Source: Hemileia vastatrix (lineage: Eukaryota > Basidiomycota > Pucciniomycetes > Pucciniales > Zaghouaniaceae). From it: 64,000 bases of DNA. The position numbers and the translations under genes are program-made. The notes beneath the pieces are model-generated. The model saw only the letters and a list, made by a program, of their open reading frames with translations, ran no database searches and was not told the origin of the DNA. Position 1 is the first letter of the stretch, and the number at the start of each line of letters is the position of its first letter. The DNA lies in contig JASXTE010000016.1 of the NCBI GenBank assembly GCA_030280995.1, forward strand, positions 26,807,501 through 26,871,500, written 5' to 3'. This document shows, one piece after another, positions 32,319 to 44,874 of this stretch.

Positions 32319-34439
32319 ATGGAGCCAACTGCGACTTCATCAAGGCTTCCTCAAGAAGGAGTGAAGTCACCAAATTCAACTGCTTTGATACCCCAAAGGG
32401 TATAAACTATCATAAGATGCAACAATGATAGTTTACGATTTACTGGTAGTAATACCAAAAAGGTTTTACACAGGTTTGAACAAGTTGCAGAAGTTCATGG
32501 GGCCACTGATTATGATATGGTGTGCCAGGTGTTGTTTTTTGCTTCAAACAATTGTAATGACAACTTAGAGGACCTCAAAGGGCATGAGTCTTGAGATTGG
32601 ACAGCACTAAAGGCTCAGATGCTGAGGAGGTGGCCAAAAATTATGGAGGAAACTAAGTACACGATGTGTGACTTGGACACTCTAGTAAATAAGGCTAAGG
32701 CAAAAGGAGGAATCAGGGATCCTAGAGAATTTAAAGACTTAAGGGAAGAATTTGATCAAATGGTCAAATATTTAGTCAATAACAAGGATTTTAGCAATGT
32801 TAATGGGTCGCTACCTTGGTTTTGTGAGGCTTTAGCACCTGAGGTTGAAGATTGGGCGAAGAGGCGCCTAGATAGTGAGGGAAGGCTTATCAAGAAGAGG
32901 GATCGAAATTACTAATACCCTGGATTGGAGGCAGTTGAACTTGCTGTTGAAGCAGAAATGAAGCTGCGACTAGTATAACAAAGTGCTGCTAGGGTAGCAT
33001 TGGATGATTTGGAGGTAATTGAAGTTACATCTGCTGGGGGGCCTTTGACTCCAATAACTTGTCCTCGGGGAAAACCCATCAGGAAGGATCCAGACTCAGT
33101 AATGTCCAGAATCGATGAGCTGGAAAAGAAGTTAGCTGAGGCAGCTAAAACTAAAGATATTTATAAGCCAAGAGCCAGTCCTCAAGTTTCTCGTTTTGCT
33201 AGCATGGTGTGCTACTACTGTAATAAAGAAGGGCATTCTAGAATGAGATGTAATACACTTCAAAAGGACAAAGAAGATAAGGTTGTCTATGAGGATGGGA
33301 CAGCACTGATGTTGGAAGATGGTACTAGACTTAACTTAGATAGAGAACGGGGTATGTGAGCTAAAGTTATTGATTACATCAATAAAAAAACTATGGAGGT
33401 TAAGGTTAGTAAAGGAAAGGAGCCAGAGCAGGTAGATAAAGGAAAGGGGTCAAGGGTGGTCAACTTTGCTGTAACTTGTGCAGTTCTGGACTTTAAAGCT
33501 AAAGAAGGGGCAGTTCCAATGTTACTTACTGATGCACGTCTGGAAATATTCATGGCAAAGAAAAAGAAGATGGTGCCTCCAACCGTTTCTAGGCCAAGAA
33601 GAGCAGGCACTAGATATGCTAATGCTGAAGATATGGAGGAAGTAGGACATACTACTAGGGAAAATGCACCTATTTTTCAGGATGATGTTGGGATGGCAGA
33701 AGGGTCAAGCAGACAGCAGAAAACTGAGGAACAGCACTTTGAGGAGGAAGTTGTTTTTGAAGAACAGGAGACAGAAAAGGTTTGTCAGAGTGCGACACCT
33801 GCAGAAGGAATGCCAGGGGCTAGGCATGCGACACCCAAGAATCCTCCTGGTAAGGCCAAGGCTGGCACTAAAGCTGCACAACCAAAGTGGAAGATGCAGC
33901 GTCTATTTCATTCAGAGTTTCCTAGGGCTGCTGAAGAATTAGTTACTCATTGTTTGAATTCAACAATTACAGCTCCATTAGGGATAATTATGGCTGTGGC
34001 ACCCAATGTGGCTAATGGGTTAGTAGATAAATGTAGGAAGCAGAGGGTAGCTAACTTTTTGCAGTACAAAATTTCTCAACAGTTTTATCAACTGACTTTT
34101 GGGTTATCAAAGGATCCTCATTATGCAGGACCTTTAGGGTATTTATCTTTGTCAATAAATGTCAAGCAAATTATACCACTAGTTGATACAGGCTCTCAGA
34201 TTAATGTAATATCAGCGGATAATGCGATAGCGCTAGGACTACCAGTAAAAGATGGTGAGGGTACTGTCTCAGGTATTGGCGGGGGAAGACTACCTGTTAT
34301 AGGGGTAGCAGAGTTTGTGAAAACTCGAGTTGCAGGGGCAGAGAGGGACCTGCACTTTTATGTCCCTATAGGAATGGTAAAACCAGTTTTAGGTACACCA
34401 TTTCCAATGGATTATTCAGCTACTGTAGATTATGGTTAA
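32319..34439 (+). pseudogene. gag-protease of C2
   Basis: Starts MEPTATSSRLPQEG at 32319. One frame with four or five in-frame stops (after IPQRV, before DWTALKAQM, after KKRDRNY, after KLRLV, after DRERGM). The capsid-like part (MLRRWPKIMEETKYTMCDL) is followed by the zinc knuckle CYYCNKEGHSRMRC (near 33215), a Lys/Glu-rich region, then aspartic protease IPLVDTGSQINVIS (near 34180) and the flap-like region GEGTVSGIGGGR. This gives the usual gag-protease order. Several stops replace likely CGA or TGG codons. Confidence 0.85.
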
Positions 34440-34838
34440 AATAAAACAATTGGAATAAGGATTATGGGAAATGATGGAGTCCCAGTAACAGCTGTGCTAG
34501 TAGCACCTAGAAATAATGGATGGGAAACTAGATATACTGGTGCTACAGTTTTAGAGAAGGAAAAGAAGTTTTATGAGGAAGGATTTGAGAAGGAGAATGA
34601 ATGCCTTCCAGGGGTGCATCCTTCTTTTCATTAGGGGCTGGTATTTTAGGTGTTACTATCTCACCAGAAGAGAAGAACCTGGATAGTAACAGGCCAGTCC
34701 ATAATGGGATACGCAAAGGGGAACTTCATAGGTGTTTAGGTAATACTACTATAGAATGTATTATACCTAGGTTATTTGATTTCTATGAAGTAGTTTTTAG
34801 TTATTTTTTTTGTTAAAAAGGAAAGACAAAAGCAAGAT

Positions 34839-36740
34839 GTGAGTGTTACTCGTACTTACATTAGGAAGACTATGATTTTAAGTAATGAAGGAAGTGATTG
34901 GCAAAGTTTAGAGTCAAAGTATAAAACAGTTAATGCTCCAATTCCAGATTTAAATCCTCCTTTACTGAGGCCGGCGTTGTCAAGAAAACCTTATGATACA
35001 CCTTTAACAAAGTTTCTGCCAGAATTTGTACCCACAGAAAGGATTACGTGGGAGTGCTTGCAAACGGTTAATTTTGGACCAGATGATTGGCTGTCTAAGG
35101 AAGAAAAGGACTTACTGTTGAATGTCATGGTTTTAAGAGAGAAAGCAATTGCATTTTCAGAAGAGGAAAGAGGGTTGTTAAAACATACCTATGGTAAACC
35201 TTATATTGTTCCAGTTATACCTCATTTGCTATGGCAGAAGAAGACATTTACTATACCAGCGGCGATTGGAGAGGAGTATACTGAACTTATTAGGGAAAGG
35301 TTACAGACGGGATTGCATGAAAAATCTATGTCGAGTTATTCAAGTCCAGTTTTTTGTGTGGTAAAACACAATGGGAAATTAAGGGTAGTTCATTATTTAA
35401 GAGAAATGAACAAGGTTACAGTGAAGAACGCAGGAATTCCACCTTTGCCAGAAGAACTTGTGGAATCTTTTTCAGGGCGCACTTTTTATGGATTAGGAGA
35501 CATTATGGGCAGATACAATGAGCACGAGCTAGACTTGTCATCAAGACCTATGACAACGTTTTAAACGCCACTAGGACGCTTTAGGTTGACAAGGTTACCA
35601 CAGGGTGCTACAAACTCTGTTGCAGTGTATCAGGCACAGATGATGTGGATACTACAGGATGAGATCCCAGAACATGTGGGAATCTTTATTGATGATGGTG
35701 GTATAAAAGTTCCAGTTAGCGATTATGATGGGGAGGTTCTAGAGGAGAAACCGTCTATTAGAAGGTTTATTTGGGAATATGCAATTACCTTAGAAAGGGT
35801 ACTCTTTAGAATAGAGGAAGCAGGTTTGACTGTCTCAGGGTCTATATTTGCTTGTTGTGTCCCAGCTCTAGATATCATTGGACATTTTGTATGTAGGAAA
35901 GGAAGAATTATTGCAGAAAAACAAAAAAACAAGATCCTTACTTGGCCTAGACCTAGAAGTACTACGGAAGTGCGTGGATTTTAAGGAATTCTTACTAACA
36001 TAAGGATGTTCATCCACGATTTTACTTTATTATCCTCTCCCTAGAGGCGCTTGACAAGGAAGGATGCTGTATGGGATTGGACAGAGGAATTCAAGGATCA
36101 TTCGAATTAATGAAAAGGATTGTAGGAAAAGATATTCTTTTGAAAAAGTTGGAGTAAGGGCCAGGCACTGGTAAGATTACTCTAGCAATTTATTCTAGTG
36201 TGTCTGCAGCCAGCCCAGTATTGATGCAAGAGGATGAGGAAGGGAATGATAGACCAGTATTTTATGAGTCTAAATCATTCAAAAAGGTGGAGTCTAGGTA
36301 TTCTCAGTCAAAGTTGGAGCTTTGTGGAGTTGCAAAAATTCTTAAGAAATTGCAATGGATGCTTTGGGGGCAGCACTTCAAATTTCAGGTTGATGCGCTG
36401 TCATTAGTACAAATTATTAGCAGTCCTAGTTTACCAGATGCTCCTATGACCAGGTGGGTAGCGCAAATCGATTTGTTTCCTTTTGATTCATTCCATAAGC
36501 CTGGAAAAACTTTTACTATGCCTTATTCTTTGTCAAGAAGGCCAGTATGTGAAGAGGATTCCAAAGCAGAAGAGTTTGAAGAAGATAAAATGTGGGTAAA
36601 TGGGATTGATTATAGTTATCAGAGGTTTAAGGATGAAGTCCGCAATAACTCTAAACTACTAAAGGTGCAAGTTGGTGATGACTTTAAACTAGCTGAAAAA
36701 CAAGTTCAGGATAACCTAGGAAATAAGAAAGCCTTTTAAA
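34839..36740 (+). pseudogene. pol of C2: RT and RNase H part
   Basis: RT motifs: SSPVFCVVKHNGKLRVVHY (the usual Asp of VVHD is Tyr), FYGLGDIMGRYNE, LPQGATNSVAVYQAQM and active site FIDDGGIK. The RNase H region has ITLAIYSSVSA, ELCGVAKIL and QVDALSLV. Stops follow MTTF (35562), VRGF (35982), and further on; there are small frame changes near 36050-36150. The segment ends in an acidic linker that is cut by E2. Confidence 0.85.
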
Positions 36741-36916
36741 AGAATTTTAACCTGATTTTCAGGGAGAAAGATAAGGCTCTAGATGCTGAAGCTAGTGTAA
36801 TAACTCAAAATAGGCAGGAAGTTGGATCTGATAACTCAGATGATGATGGTGATTCAGAATGTAGTAAAGAAAGTGATACATCAACCAAAGGGGAAATTAT
36901 TGACAAAGAAATATTA

Positions 36917-37060
36917 GGGGGTGTCAGTTCTGGCAAATCAGCACTTACAAATCCGCACTTAAATTTGACCAAATCCGCACTTAAATAAGTGCGGATTTCC
37001 AAAACACACTAGCCCCAATACTGGTGGATTTCAAAATGAAATAAGTCACTTATTTCACTC
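36917..37060. repeat. E2 left terminal and subterminal repeats
   Basis: The terminal repeat is followed by AATCAGCACTT, AATCCGCACTT and AAGTGCGGATTT units. The corresponding right end is 40500-40677. Confidence 0.75.
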
Positions 37061-37223
37061 AAATCCGCACTTTCTCAACCAAAAGTGCTGATTTCACCAT
37101 CAAGTCCCATTTCACTGATTTGTCAGCATCATCCCATTCATACGCAGCACTCTGCAGCATAACAATTCATAACTCAAAACATTGTACATCATTTACATCT
37201 TCATATCATACCATATAAGAGTT

Positions 37224-37918
37224 ATGCCTTCCTCACTTTCAAATCGTGATAAATTACATAAAGCAATGACTTTCATGGCTCTTGAACTGCTCTTGGACTC
37301 TTATTCTGATTCTGATTCTGATCTAGAAGAAGATTTTGTCTTTTTATCAAAAATGGCCACAAAATGTTACCTTCTTCCCAGAAAGCCTCAAGTACTTCAT
37401 ACCCCCAAGTACACCATCCAAACACTTCTTAACCTATCTACACCCAGTTTTAGACAGCTGTTCAGGACTTCTCAGGATTGTTTCCTTTAATTGCTTGAGC
37501 TTATTCAGGATCATCCCATATTTCACAATAATTCTCAAAAAGAACAACAACATCCTTCAATTCAATTGGCCATCACACTATGTCATTTGGGTTCAAATGG
37601 TAATGGAGCCGCTTTGAAACGTTTAGAAAATGTCTTTGATTTAGGGTATGGTTCAGTTAACACTTATACCAAACAATGTATCACTGCCATCAACTCCTTG
37701 TAATCTCAACTTCTCACCTGGCCAACAAAAGAAGAGCGACTTGAATCATTTCAGGTTATGCAAGCAGAAGGCTTCCCAGGATTTATTGGTTTTGTTGATG
37801 GTACTGCTATTCCTTTGAGCCAGAAACCTGCTCAAGGTGGAAACAATTACTTTCACATTCTCGTCAAAAATTTTCACCAAAATATTTATAAGTCAAAAAA
37901 AATTCTATATCTGTTTTA
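37224..37918 (+). pseudogene. HARBI1-like transposase of E2
   Basis: Starts MPSSLSNRDKLHKAM. It has an in-frame TAA at 37488 (Lys in E1) and another after CITAINSL (37701). Past that the frame continues through WPTKEERLESF and GFPGFIGFVDGTAIPL, where the Asp of DGT is the first catalytic residue of DDE_Tnp_4 (HARBI1) transposases. Homology ends near 37900, before the second and third catalytic acids. It is therefore broken and truncated. Confidence 0.8.
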
Positions 37919-38070
37919 AAAAATTGGCAATACTCTCCCCTGCATTTTATTGAAGCAAGGGGTGGATATCACCAAAATTTTTCTAAGTCATCAATTTCAC
38001 ATGTCAGATTTGAAAATTTGGCAATACCCCCCCCTGCATTTTATTGAAGTAAGTGGTGGAAGTCATCTAA
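37915..38070. repeat. duplicated GGCAATAC...CCCTGCATTTTATTG block of E2
   Basis: Two copies, about 94 bp apart, matching the 94-bp duplication of E1 (24350-24540). Confidence 0.65.
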
Positions 38071-38401
38071 ATTTAATATAATTACATAAATTATTAAATA
38101 AATATCTAATATATATCAATTTCCCTAGTTTAAAGTAATGACAATCCCTTAAGCCAAAATGCAGATCAAATCTAGAAACAAAAGTTTGGGACTTTCCACA
38201 GGTATAGGCTAGAGGAACCCCATGAAACAAATAAATGTTATCATGATTACCATTTATACAACACAAGGTCGTGGGCCCATTACTTTAGTTGAGGAAATTG
38301 ATACATAAAAAATATTTATTAAAAATTTACGAAAAAATATAAAATTTTCGATGACAACTCTAATCCCCATACTTTTTGGATCTAAATAAAGTTTTTTTAA
38401 A

Positions 38402-38977
38402 TCAATTAACTTTACCTTCTTTCATTACCTTATTGATTCTTTGAATCAACTTATGACTGATTTGAAATGAGCAACCAAAATGTGTTTAATCTTGACAGGA
38501 TTCCAAACCAGGAGGAGCCTTGGTTGTTTGATGATTATCCTTAGAAGAATTCCAAATAGTTTCGATGATACCATTTCCCAAACCAAAATCAATGATGCAC
38601 CGGTGGTCTGGAAAATATAAACCATGTCATTTGATTTTATCTGGAGATTGTATTGGTTGGCCAGTAATCGGTTTGATATATGAGAATATACCAAAACTAA
38701 GAAAATTGGTGTCCTTGGTATCGGTGTGAATTTTATTGTGAAATCCAGAATGAGTGATAATAACATTAGAAAATAAAAGATATTCGTGGCTGATATCTTC
38801 CCATTCGGAGTCACACCAATTCGGTATTCCAAATTTGGTTGCAAGTTCATGATTTTTTTCAAATGCTTTATTACAGTGCTTTTTGAGTCGAAGAGCAAGA
38901 AAAGAGTTAAAGGAAGGTAGAGTGTCCCATAAGCGAAAATCTTCATCTTTTTGAGCTTTAGTGATATTCTTGAGCAA
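38402..38977 (-). pseudogene. Tet-like 2OG-Fe(II) oxygenase relic inside E2
   Basis: One minus-strand frame of about 190 codons with in-frame TGA (38624-38626) and TAA (38491 region). The N-terminal part reads SFNSFLALRLKKH, followed by GIPNWCDSEWEDISHEY. An iron-binding HxD follows in FHNKIHTDTKD, then LSFGIFSYIKPITGQP. After the TGA come HGLYFPDHRCIIDFGLGNG and IWNSSKDNHQTT, the second His position, and THFGCSFQIS. The order matches the Tet-like 2OG-Fe(II) oxygenases that are numerous in rust fungi, from memory of that family. No start codon context or promoter was resolved. Presence between transposon ends may be capture by the transposon or a later insertion. Confidence 0.7.
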
Positions 38978-38999
38978 CGAATATATTCCTATATAATTG

Positions 39000-40500
39000 A
39001 AATTCCTAGATAATAATCATATAAGAGTTTCAGAATCCTTATCCTCTAAATATGCAATATAAAAATGTGAAATAAGACAAGTGAAATTCGGAAAAAAGGC
39101 TCAACTTCAAAGGTCAAAATCTCAGCAACCACTGAACCTAATTCAAACCTGTTTGTGGGAAATGAAAGATATTCTTTAGTAGAATCTTCAGTTAAAGGAC
39201 ATGTGATTTAAATAAACCTAACCCTAATTTGTTACATAAAAAAATGAAATAAAAATTTAAATTGGGAAAAAAAAGGCTCAACTTTAACGGTCAATATCTC
39301 AGCAACCACTGAATCAAATTCAAATCTGTTTGTGGGAAATGAAAGGTAGCCTTCAGGAGAATCTTCAGTAAAAGAAAATTAGATTTGAATAAACCTAACC
39401 CTAATTCCGAGTCTGATTTTCAAAATTTTACAAAAACTTGAAAAGTGGTAATGAAGATGAGATCAAAAGGAGTTTTATAAGTTCACTGTTATCCAGATAA
39501 GAGTCATAAATATATTTAAGTATGAACTTTTCATAAAAGGAATGAGATATCATATAGGCATGAAAAAAAGGAGATGAAACTTACCTTGATTGAAAAGTAG
39601 GAAAAATAGAGTGAGAAAGATTGATGTTGGAATTGTGGGGAAATTGAATATGGAGTAAGTGAAATGCATAAAGAATGTGCAATGTATGTGTTTCAATGAA
39701 ATGGAGCCAAAAAAAAGTGAAATAAGGGAAAGGGGGGATAATGACCATGCCAAGGAGGGATGAAGAGTAGGGTGATGGAGCTAAAAAAGAAAGTAAAGAG
39801 GGAGAGAAAAAAAGGTTAATTATACCATTGAAATCCAAAATAACCACTTACAAAAAAAATTTAGATAAAAAAAATAAAATAAACAGAAAAAAACAAAAAA
39901 AATTATAATTAGTAATCAAAAAATCAAAAAAAAAGAATAAAGTGACTTACCTGGAGAGATGAGATGACAAAATGAATGAAACCAAATTGTTTGAGGGATG
40001 TTGAAGAAGAATAGGAAAAGGATATGAGGGATGAATGAAAAAAAAAATCACTGACAAAATATGCGATTTCAGAAAATATGCGATTTCATGTTGAGCTGGT
40101 GAAAGAAAACCAATGAGCCATCCAAAAAAAAAATTTTCACCGTAAATTCCAAAAAAAATGAATATGCAACAAACCAAAATACCAACCCAAGTGAATGAAG
40201 TACACAAAGAGGACATTTGGAGAGTACAAAATGGTATGGGAAAGAAAGGGATGATGTGGCCAACATGTGGTTTTGAAAAAAAAAATCATGAAAAAAGTGC
40301 TGATTTGAGGTCAGAACTGACACCCATAGAAAAAAGATTAAGAAGTAGAAGAAATAAGTAAAAAAGAATGTAAACATGTCTGGTCAAAATATTGAAAATG
40401 TCAGGAAGGGGTGTGTGCCGAGGATTGATGGGTAGGTAGCGAGGAAGGTCAGTGTGTCACATGTTACAGGGATGGGGTAAGAAAGGAAGGGATGTTTTGT
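39000..40500. other. non-coding interior of E2
   Basis: A/T-rich, with a direct repeat of GGCTCAACTT...AATCTCAGCAACCACTGAA (near 39098 and 39280). At 39950 there is the AGTGACTTACCTGGAGAGAT block that is also part of the 123-bp unit of E1. A short remnant matching the 5' side of the E1 accessory gene lies near 40340-40390. No gene is supported. Confidence 0.5.
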
Positions 40501-40682
40501 GGCCAAAATGTGGTTGTGAAAAAAAACAGGAAAAAAGTGCTGATTTGAGGTCATAACTGACACCCTTTTTTGAAATAAGTGACTTTTTTGCAAAATTTAA
40601 GTGCTGATTTGTAAGTGCTGATTTGGTTTGAAATCCGCACTTAATTTAAGTGCGGATTTGCCAGAACTGACACCCCCTATTA

Positions 40683-41957
40683 GAGAATAAGGAGTCAGAA
40701 TGGTTAAAGTTATATTTGAAAGGAAGTAACAAACCTAGCGATTGTGCAGAAATAGAATGGCGCATGATAGAAAAGAGTGCTAAGAAATATGTTATCAAAG
40801 ATAATAAAATATGGAAGAAACAGGCTTCAACACCACAGTTGTTTGTAGAAGACAGGTGCAGAAAAGAGAAGATTCTCAAAGATTTGCATGAGAATCTAGG
40901 ACATAGAGGACAAGATGAAACCTACCAAAGAGTTAAAGAAAGGTTTTGGTGGCCTAATATGAAAAGTGAAGTTAGAGATTGGGTTAAATCATGTCCAGAA
41001 TGCCAGAGCAGGAGTTACGGAAAGCCTAAGGAGAAAGGTAAGGCAACTGGTGAAGACACTTTTTTTGGAAGGATCAGTCTGGATGCGGTCTAGATTAAAG
41101 AAGGACAGTTTAAATACTTGGTAGTAGCCAGGGATGATTTATCAGGATGAGTGGAAGCAGCGCCTCTAGTTAATCTTAAGGCAAGTAATGTAGCAGAATT
41201 TTTAAAAAGGGAATGGATTTATTGTTATGGGGTGATGAAAATGGTAACAGTGGATGGTGGTACTGAGTTCACAGGAGAATTTCAAGATGCAATCAAGAGT
41301 ATTGGTGCTAAAATTTGAGTTGTGACTCCATACTATCCTGAAGCTGAAGGAATGATTGAATGAGGGCATCAAGTCATTAAAGATGCGCTTGTTAAGCTAT
41401 GTGGAACTAATGGAGCAAAGTGGAAAAACTATTTGCCATTGGTGTTGTTTGCCGACAGGATTTCAGTTAAAATAACTACAGGATTCTTGTCATATGAGCT
41501 TATGTTTTCTCAAAGGGCAGTTTTACCTATAGATCTGGAGGCTGAATCTATTCTAGGGTGTGACTGGGATCAGGTATGCTCTACTTAAAATTTAATTTTG
41601 GCTAAAGTAGCACAGCTAGAAAGAAAGGACAAATTTGTGAAGAAAGAATATGAAAGAATGATGAAAATTTGAGATAGATCAGTTAAGTATTGGGATGAGC
41701 ATTTTGTGCATAGGTTAAGAGAACCATTAAAACCAGGTGACCTAGTTCTGGTCTATAATAGAAACTTAGAAAATCAATGGGGCAAGATGTTTGCGGATAG
41801 GTGGAATGGTCCTTATAGGATAAGAAAGCAGATAACAGGGGGTTCATATTTACTGGAGGAACTAGATGGTACTGAATGGAAGCGTTGAGTTGCAGCTGAT
41901 CAGATCCAAAGGTTCAACCCACAAGGAATACCAGTAGAAACAGAATCTCCGGAATGA
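40683..41957 (+). pseudogene. integrase of C2 (in-frame stops)
   Basis: It continues the pol frame after E2. LHENLGHRGQDETYQR and CPECQSR form the zinc region; LDAV, VTVDGGTEFTGEF and YYPEAEGM form the core; WNGPYRIRKQ is the end module. Stops are in the same codons as in C1, plus CST-TAA-NLI specific to this copy (41585 region). The shared stops mean the two copies descend from an already broken ancestor. Confidence 0.85.
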
Positions 41958-42199
41958 GAGTAAACTATCATGAAAATTTAAACTCCGGAAGTGAGTATAA
42001 ATTAACATTGATTAAGAAGACAAAAGGTGTTATTTTAAAAAGAGGTCTCAATAAGAGAATTTTTGGCTCAGTTGTGACAGATGAGAGATGTTAACAAGGG
42101 GATTAGCAAACCATGGCTGAATCAGCAATTGGCAAAAGCACTCAATTTGGAATAGTAAGAAAAGGGGGGTCTCAATCTTCTAACGTCATTTGAGGGGAC

Positions 42200-42391
42200 A
42201 TGATAAGGCAAGAAATCAGACTAAAGGAAAGGCTGTCTGGGAAAATCAAGAAAGCTGCTGGGCATTTAGAAAAGGTGACACAACTATGGCTGAAGTATGA
42301 TTGGCAGATGGAGCGCCTGAGTCAAATTTATTACATGTTTGTGAGATATTATAAGGCGGTGAGTATGCCCTTTAAAATACTAGGTGTATAG
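42200..42391 (+). CDS. small sense ORF downstream of integrase, C2
   Basis: 63 residues, basic and amphipathic (RLSGKIKKAAGHLEKVTQLW). Open in C2. In C1 (28133-28320) the same frame has two stops. No family is recognised, and it may be chance. Confidence 0.25.
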   Translation: MIRQEIRLKERLSGKIKKAAGHLEKVTQLWLKYDWQMERLSQIYYMFVRYYKAVSMPFKILGV

Positions 42392-42616
42392 GCTTTTAAA
42401 GAAAGTAGAGGGAGATTAGCTCTCTAACTTTTTAGCGCAAGCAAAAGCACTAGTTCTAAGAGTGGAAAAGATCCATATTTATTGATATTTATTTAGAAAA
42501 TAAGAAGTTTAAAATAGGTTGTGAATGATCACTATCAAAGCTAGCAGGATAACCATTCCATTCCTTAGGCATGACAAAACTGTAGGAATTGGTGGGATAA
42601 AGAAAGGGAGAGTCAA

Positions 42617-43301
42617 TCAGCTGATTTTGTTCATGAGTTGACCAATTAACTCAATATTCTCATAGCAGGAGTCAAGCTCATGCTCAGAAAAAGCAGGGGC
42701 CAGTTTATAGGAATATGAGATGGTGTCATAGATTAGCCAAAGATGGGAGAAGATGCGCATGGAATGTACAAAAGGTAGCGGGGTTGGAACACATCCTAAA
42801 TAAATGGATTGGGTGAAACCTAAGAAAATTCAGGTCTTCTTTAGTACTAGATAGGCAAGTCAGTATATAGAACTTACTAGCTAGCAGGTACACGGGCTGT
42901 GCGGAAGGAGAAGAAATTTGAGGCGCAGTGTTGATGGCTGTGGCGGATGTTTGCATAGGAACGTCAATACCATCAGGAGGAGGAGATTCTATTTTGTGAT
43001 GAATAAAAATTTCTCTTTGAGAAAAGGTAGGAAGAGTTGTACTAGAATTTTGAGAAGTATTACTGGAGCTAGCAATAACTGTAGGAGCGCTAGAAGTATT
43101 ACTAGGGGGGAATTGTACAAATGCATTAATAGAGGGTGGGAGGTTATGAGAAAAAGTGCAAGTTTTATGGTATCTAAAGCAGTTATCACAGGCTGGTCTG
43201 AAGTTGGAGTAAACTCTGGGTCTAGAAAATGTGCAATTGAAATTACAGCCTTGACAGAAGGCGCACAATTGATCTCTAGGTAAAATACGGTATTGGGTCA
43301 T
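42617..43301 (-). pseudogene. antisense Zn2Cys6-like gene 1 of C2
   Basis: Starts MTQYRILPRDQLCAF. The complete six-cysteine cluster has spacing Cx2Cx6Cx14Cx2Cx6C (CAFCQGCNFNC ... ACDNCFRYHKTC). A GTAAGT...TTTCTTAG intron lies at the same place as in C1 (near 42876-42818). The C-terminal exon meets a TGA at 42617-42619 (after MNKIS) that is absent from C1, so this copy loses about 30 residues. It could still encode a shorter protein. Confidence 0.65.
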
Positions 43302-43869
43302 GATTAAACTAGGCATGATAATTGAAAGATAATAAAGAGACTATAGAGAGCTATATATATATAGGTTAGATGGTAGTAATGAAGATATAATCATGAGACA
43401 TCACAGGAAGAAGCTGTTGGTTGTAGCCATGAAGGAAGCACAAGTTTAGGGAATAGGTCCCCTAGTATTGGCGCCAGATTTTGGGAAGATCTGACAATTG
43501 GTTGGAAACAATAAATAAGGAGAAGGATTGTCTTACAGTCAATGCCTTCAATTTTTTTCTTTTGAAGCAGGCATCTAAGGGAGATGTGAGAAACTTGTAG
43601 AAGGAGTGGGATTTTCTTTATTTATCTCTCAAGGTTATAACTCAAAATGTTGTCATCTCATCTCTCACAAGTTTAAGTTTTTTTTTTTTTTTTTTTTTTG
43701 GAATAAGTTTTTATTTATTTATTAATTTCTAACAACTATTTACAATGTGCGTATAAGATAAATACAAATAAGGAAAAAAATATAAGAAGGACTGAAGAAA
43801 GAAGGAAAATAATGTCAGCATTGAAAAAGATTAAAGGATTTTTTTTTGAAAAGGAAAAAGAAATAAGAC

Positions 43870-44874
43870 TTGCAGGTAAGGACAATCTAGGAAGGTATAA
43901 TCCCAATTGTCAAGGACTTCCTTGTAGATGACTTGTAGCTGATTAACTTGAGCTATACAATTATGGAATTCTTTGTTTCCCAACGCCAAAGTATCTACTA
44001 GATATTCAAATACTGCGTTGAAGGTAGTATTGAAATGGTTGATTGTGTGGTAGTAGGGAGTGGCTACCACATGATTCAAGAGCTCACCACATTTCAGGAC
44101 GAGGGGTGCAGATTGGAGTATCAATAGTGTCTTCATTGTACACTGTTGTATCATTGTTTTTTAGAAGCCTGTTGACAGTGGGAGCGAACCAGTTGAAGAG
44201 TTTGAAAGGAGGTACTGGCGCAGGGAAGGCAGGCCATTGGGGCTCTGGCTCTTCTACTGGCGGGGATGCTTCAGGAGTCGGAAAGCCATCCCAATATGTT
44301 ATTATGTCCAGACACAACCGAGGGTCTGGAGGTGGATCAGCATAAGGTGTTACTGGCACGTCCTGTAAAGAGAGGAAAGAAAAAGTTAAAGTCAGCAATT
44401 AGAAATGAAGAGAAAGAAAGTTACTTACAGTATTCCTGGTCTCCTCTGAGAAAAGAGAGTGAAATGGAAAACTAGATTCATCAGGAATGGGAGCCTGATG
44501 AAAGACTCATTGGAGTTTTGGTGTAGCCAATTCTTCAGGAGCAGGGCAGGGTCTTTTGATGGTAAATTGATGCATCAAGTGTGAGGTGGAAGTGTAGGGG
44601 TCAACCGCGGTAGCAATGGGCATAGTGTTGTAGCTTCATTTCTTTTTGAGTTGTTTGCAAAAGTTACACAACTAATATATAAAAAAAAAAAGAGAAGAAG
44701 AGAAAATTTTTACAGTATTGAAGAGTAATAAGGAGAGAAGGGACTTACGTTGTAGTACCCACCACCACAGAGGGCTTTGGCAAATTCACATGTAGGAATT
44801 CCATTTTCTCTACATCTATCACATTGATGAATGCCAGTGAGCATGGTATCTACGTGGGTACAAGGTGTGGTCAT
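43870..44874 (-). pseudogene. antisense Zn2Cys6-like gene 2 of C2
   Basis: Same exon layout as C1 (start 44874). The cluster has CDRCRENGIPTC and SCNFCKQLKKK followed by TGA (44638-44636) at the sixth-cysteine position, as in C1. After that exon 2 is more open than in C1 (Arg instead of TGA at IKRPCPAPEE; one TGA after PKLQ). The proline-rich third exon ends PRPEMW, and the overlapping frame to 43870 (EYLVDTLALGNKEFHNC) is kept. Confidence 0.55.

Larger units (their letters stand above)
36917..40677 (+). mobile_element. HARBI1-like DNA transposon E2 with Tet-like gene relic
   Basis: 3761 bp. Inverted repeats begin GGGGGTGTCAGTTCTGGCAA, and TATTA is duplicated at 36912-36916 and 40678-40682. 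C1 carries the empty site with a single TATTA (near 26610), which proves the insertion point. It contains a transposase pseudogene and a decayed Tet-like 2OG-Fe(II) oxygenase gene. Confidence 0.92.
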
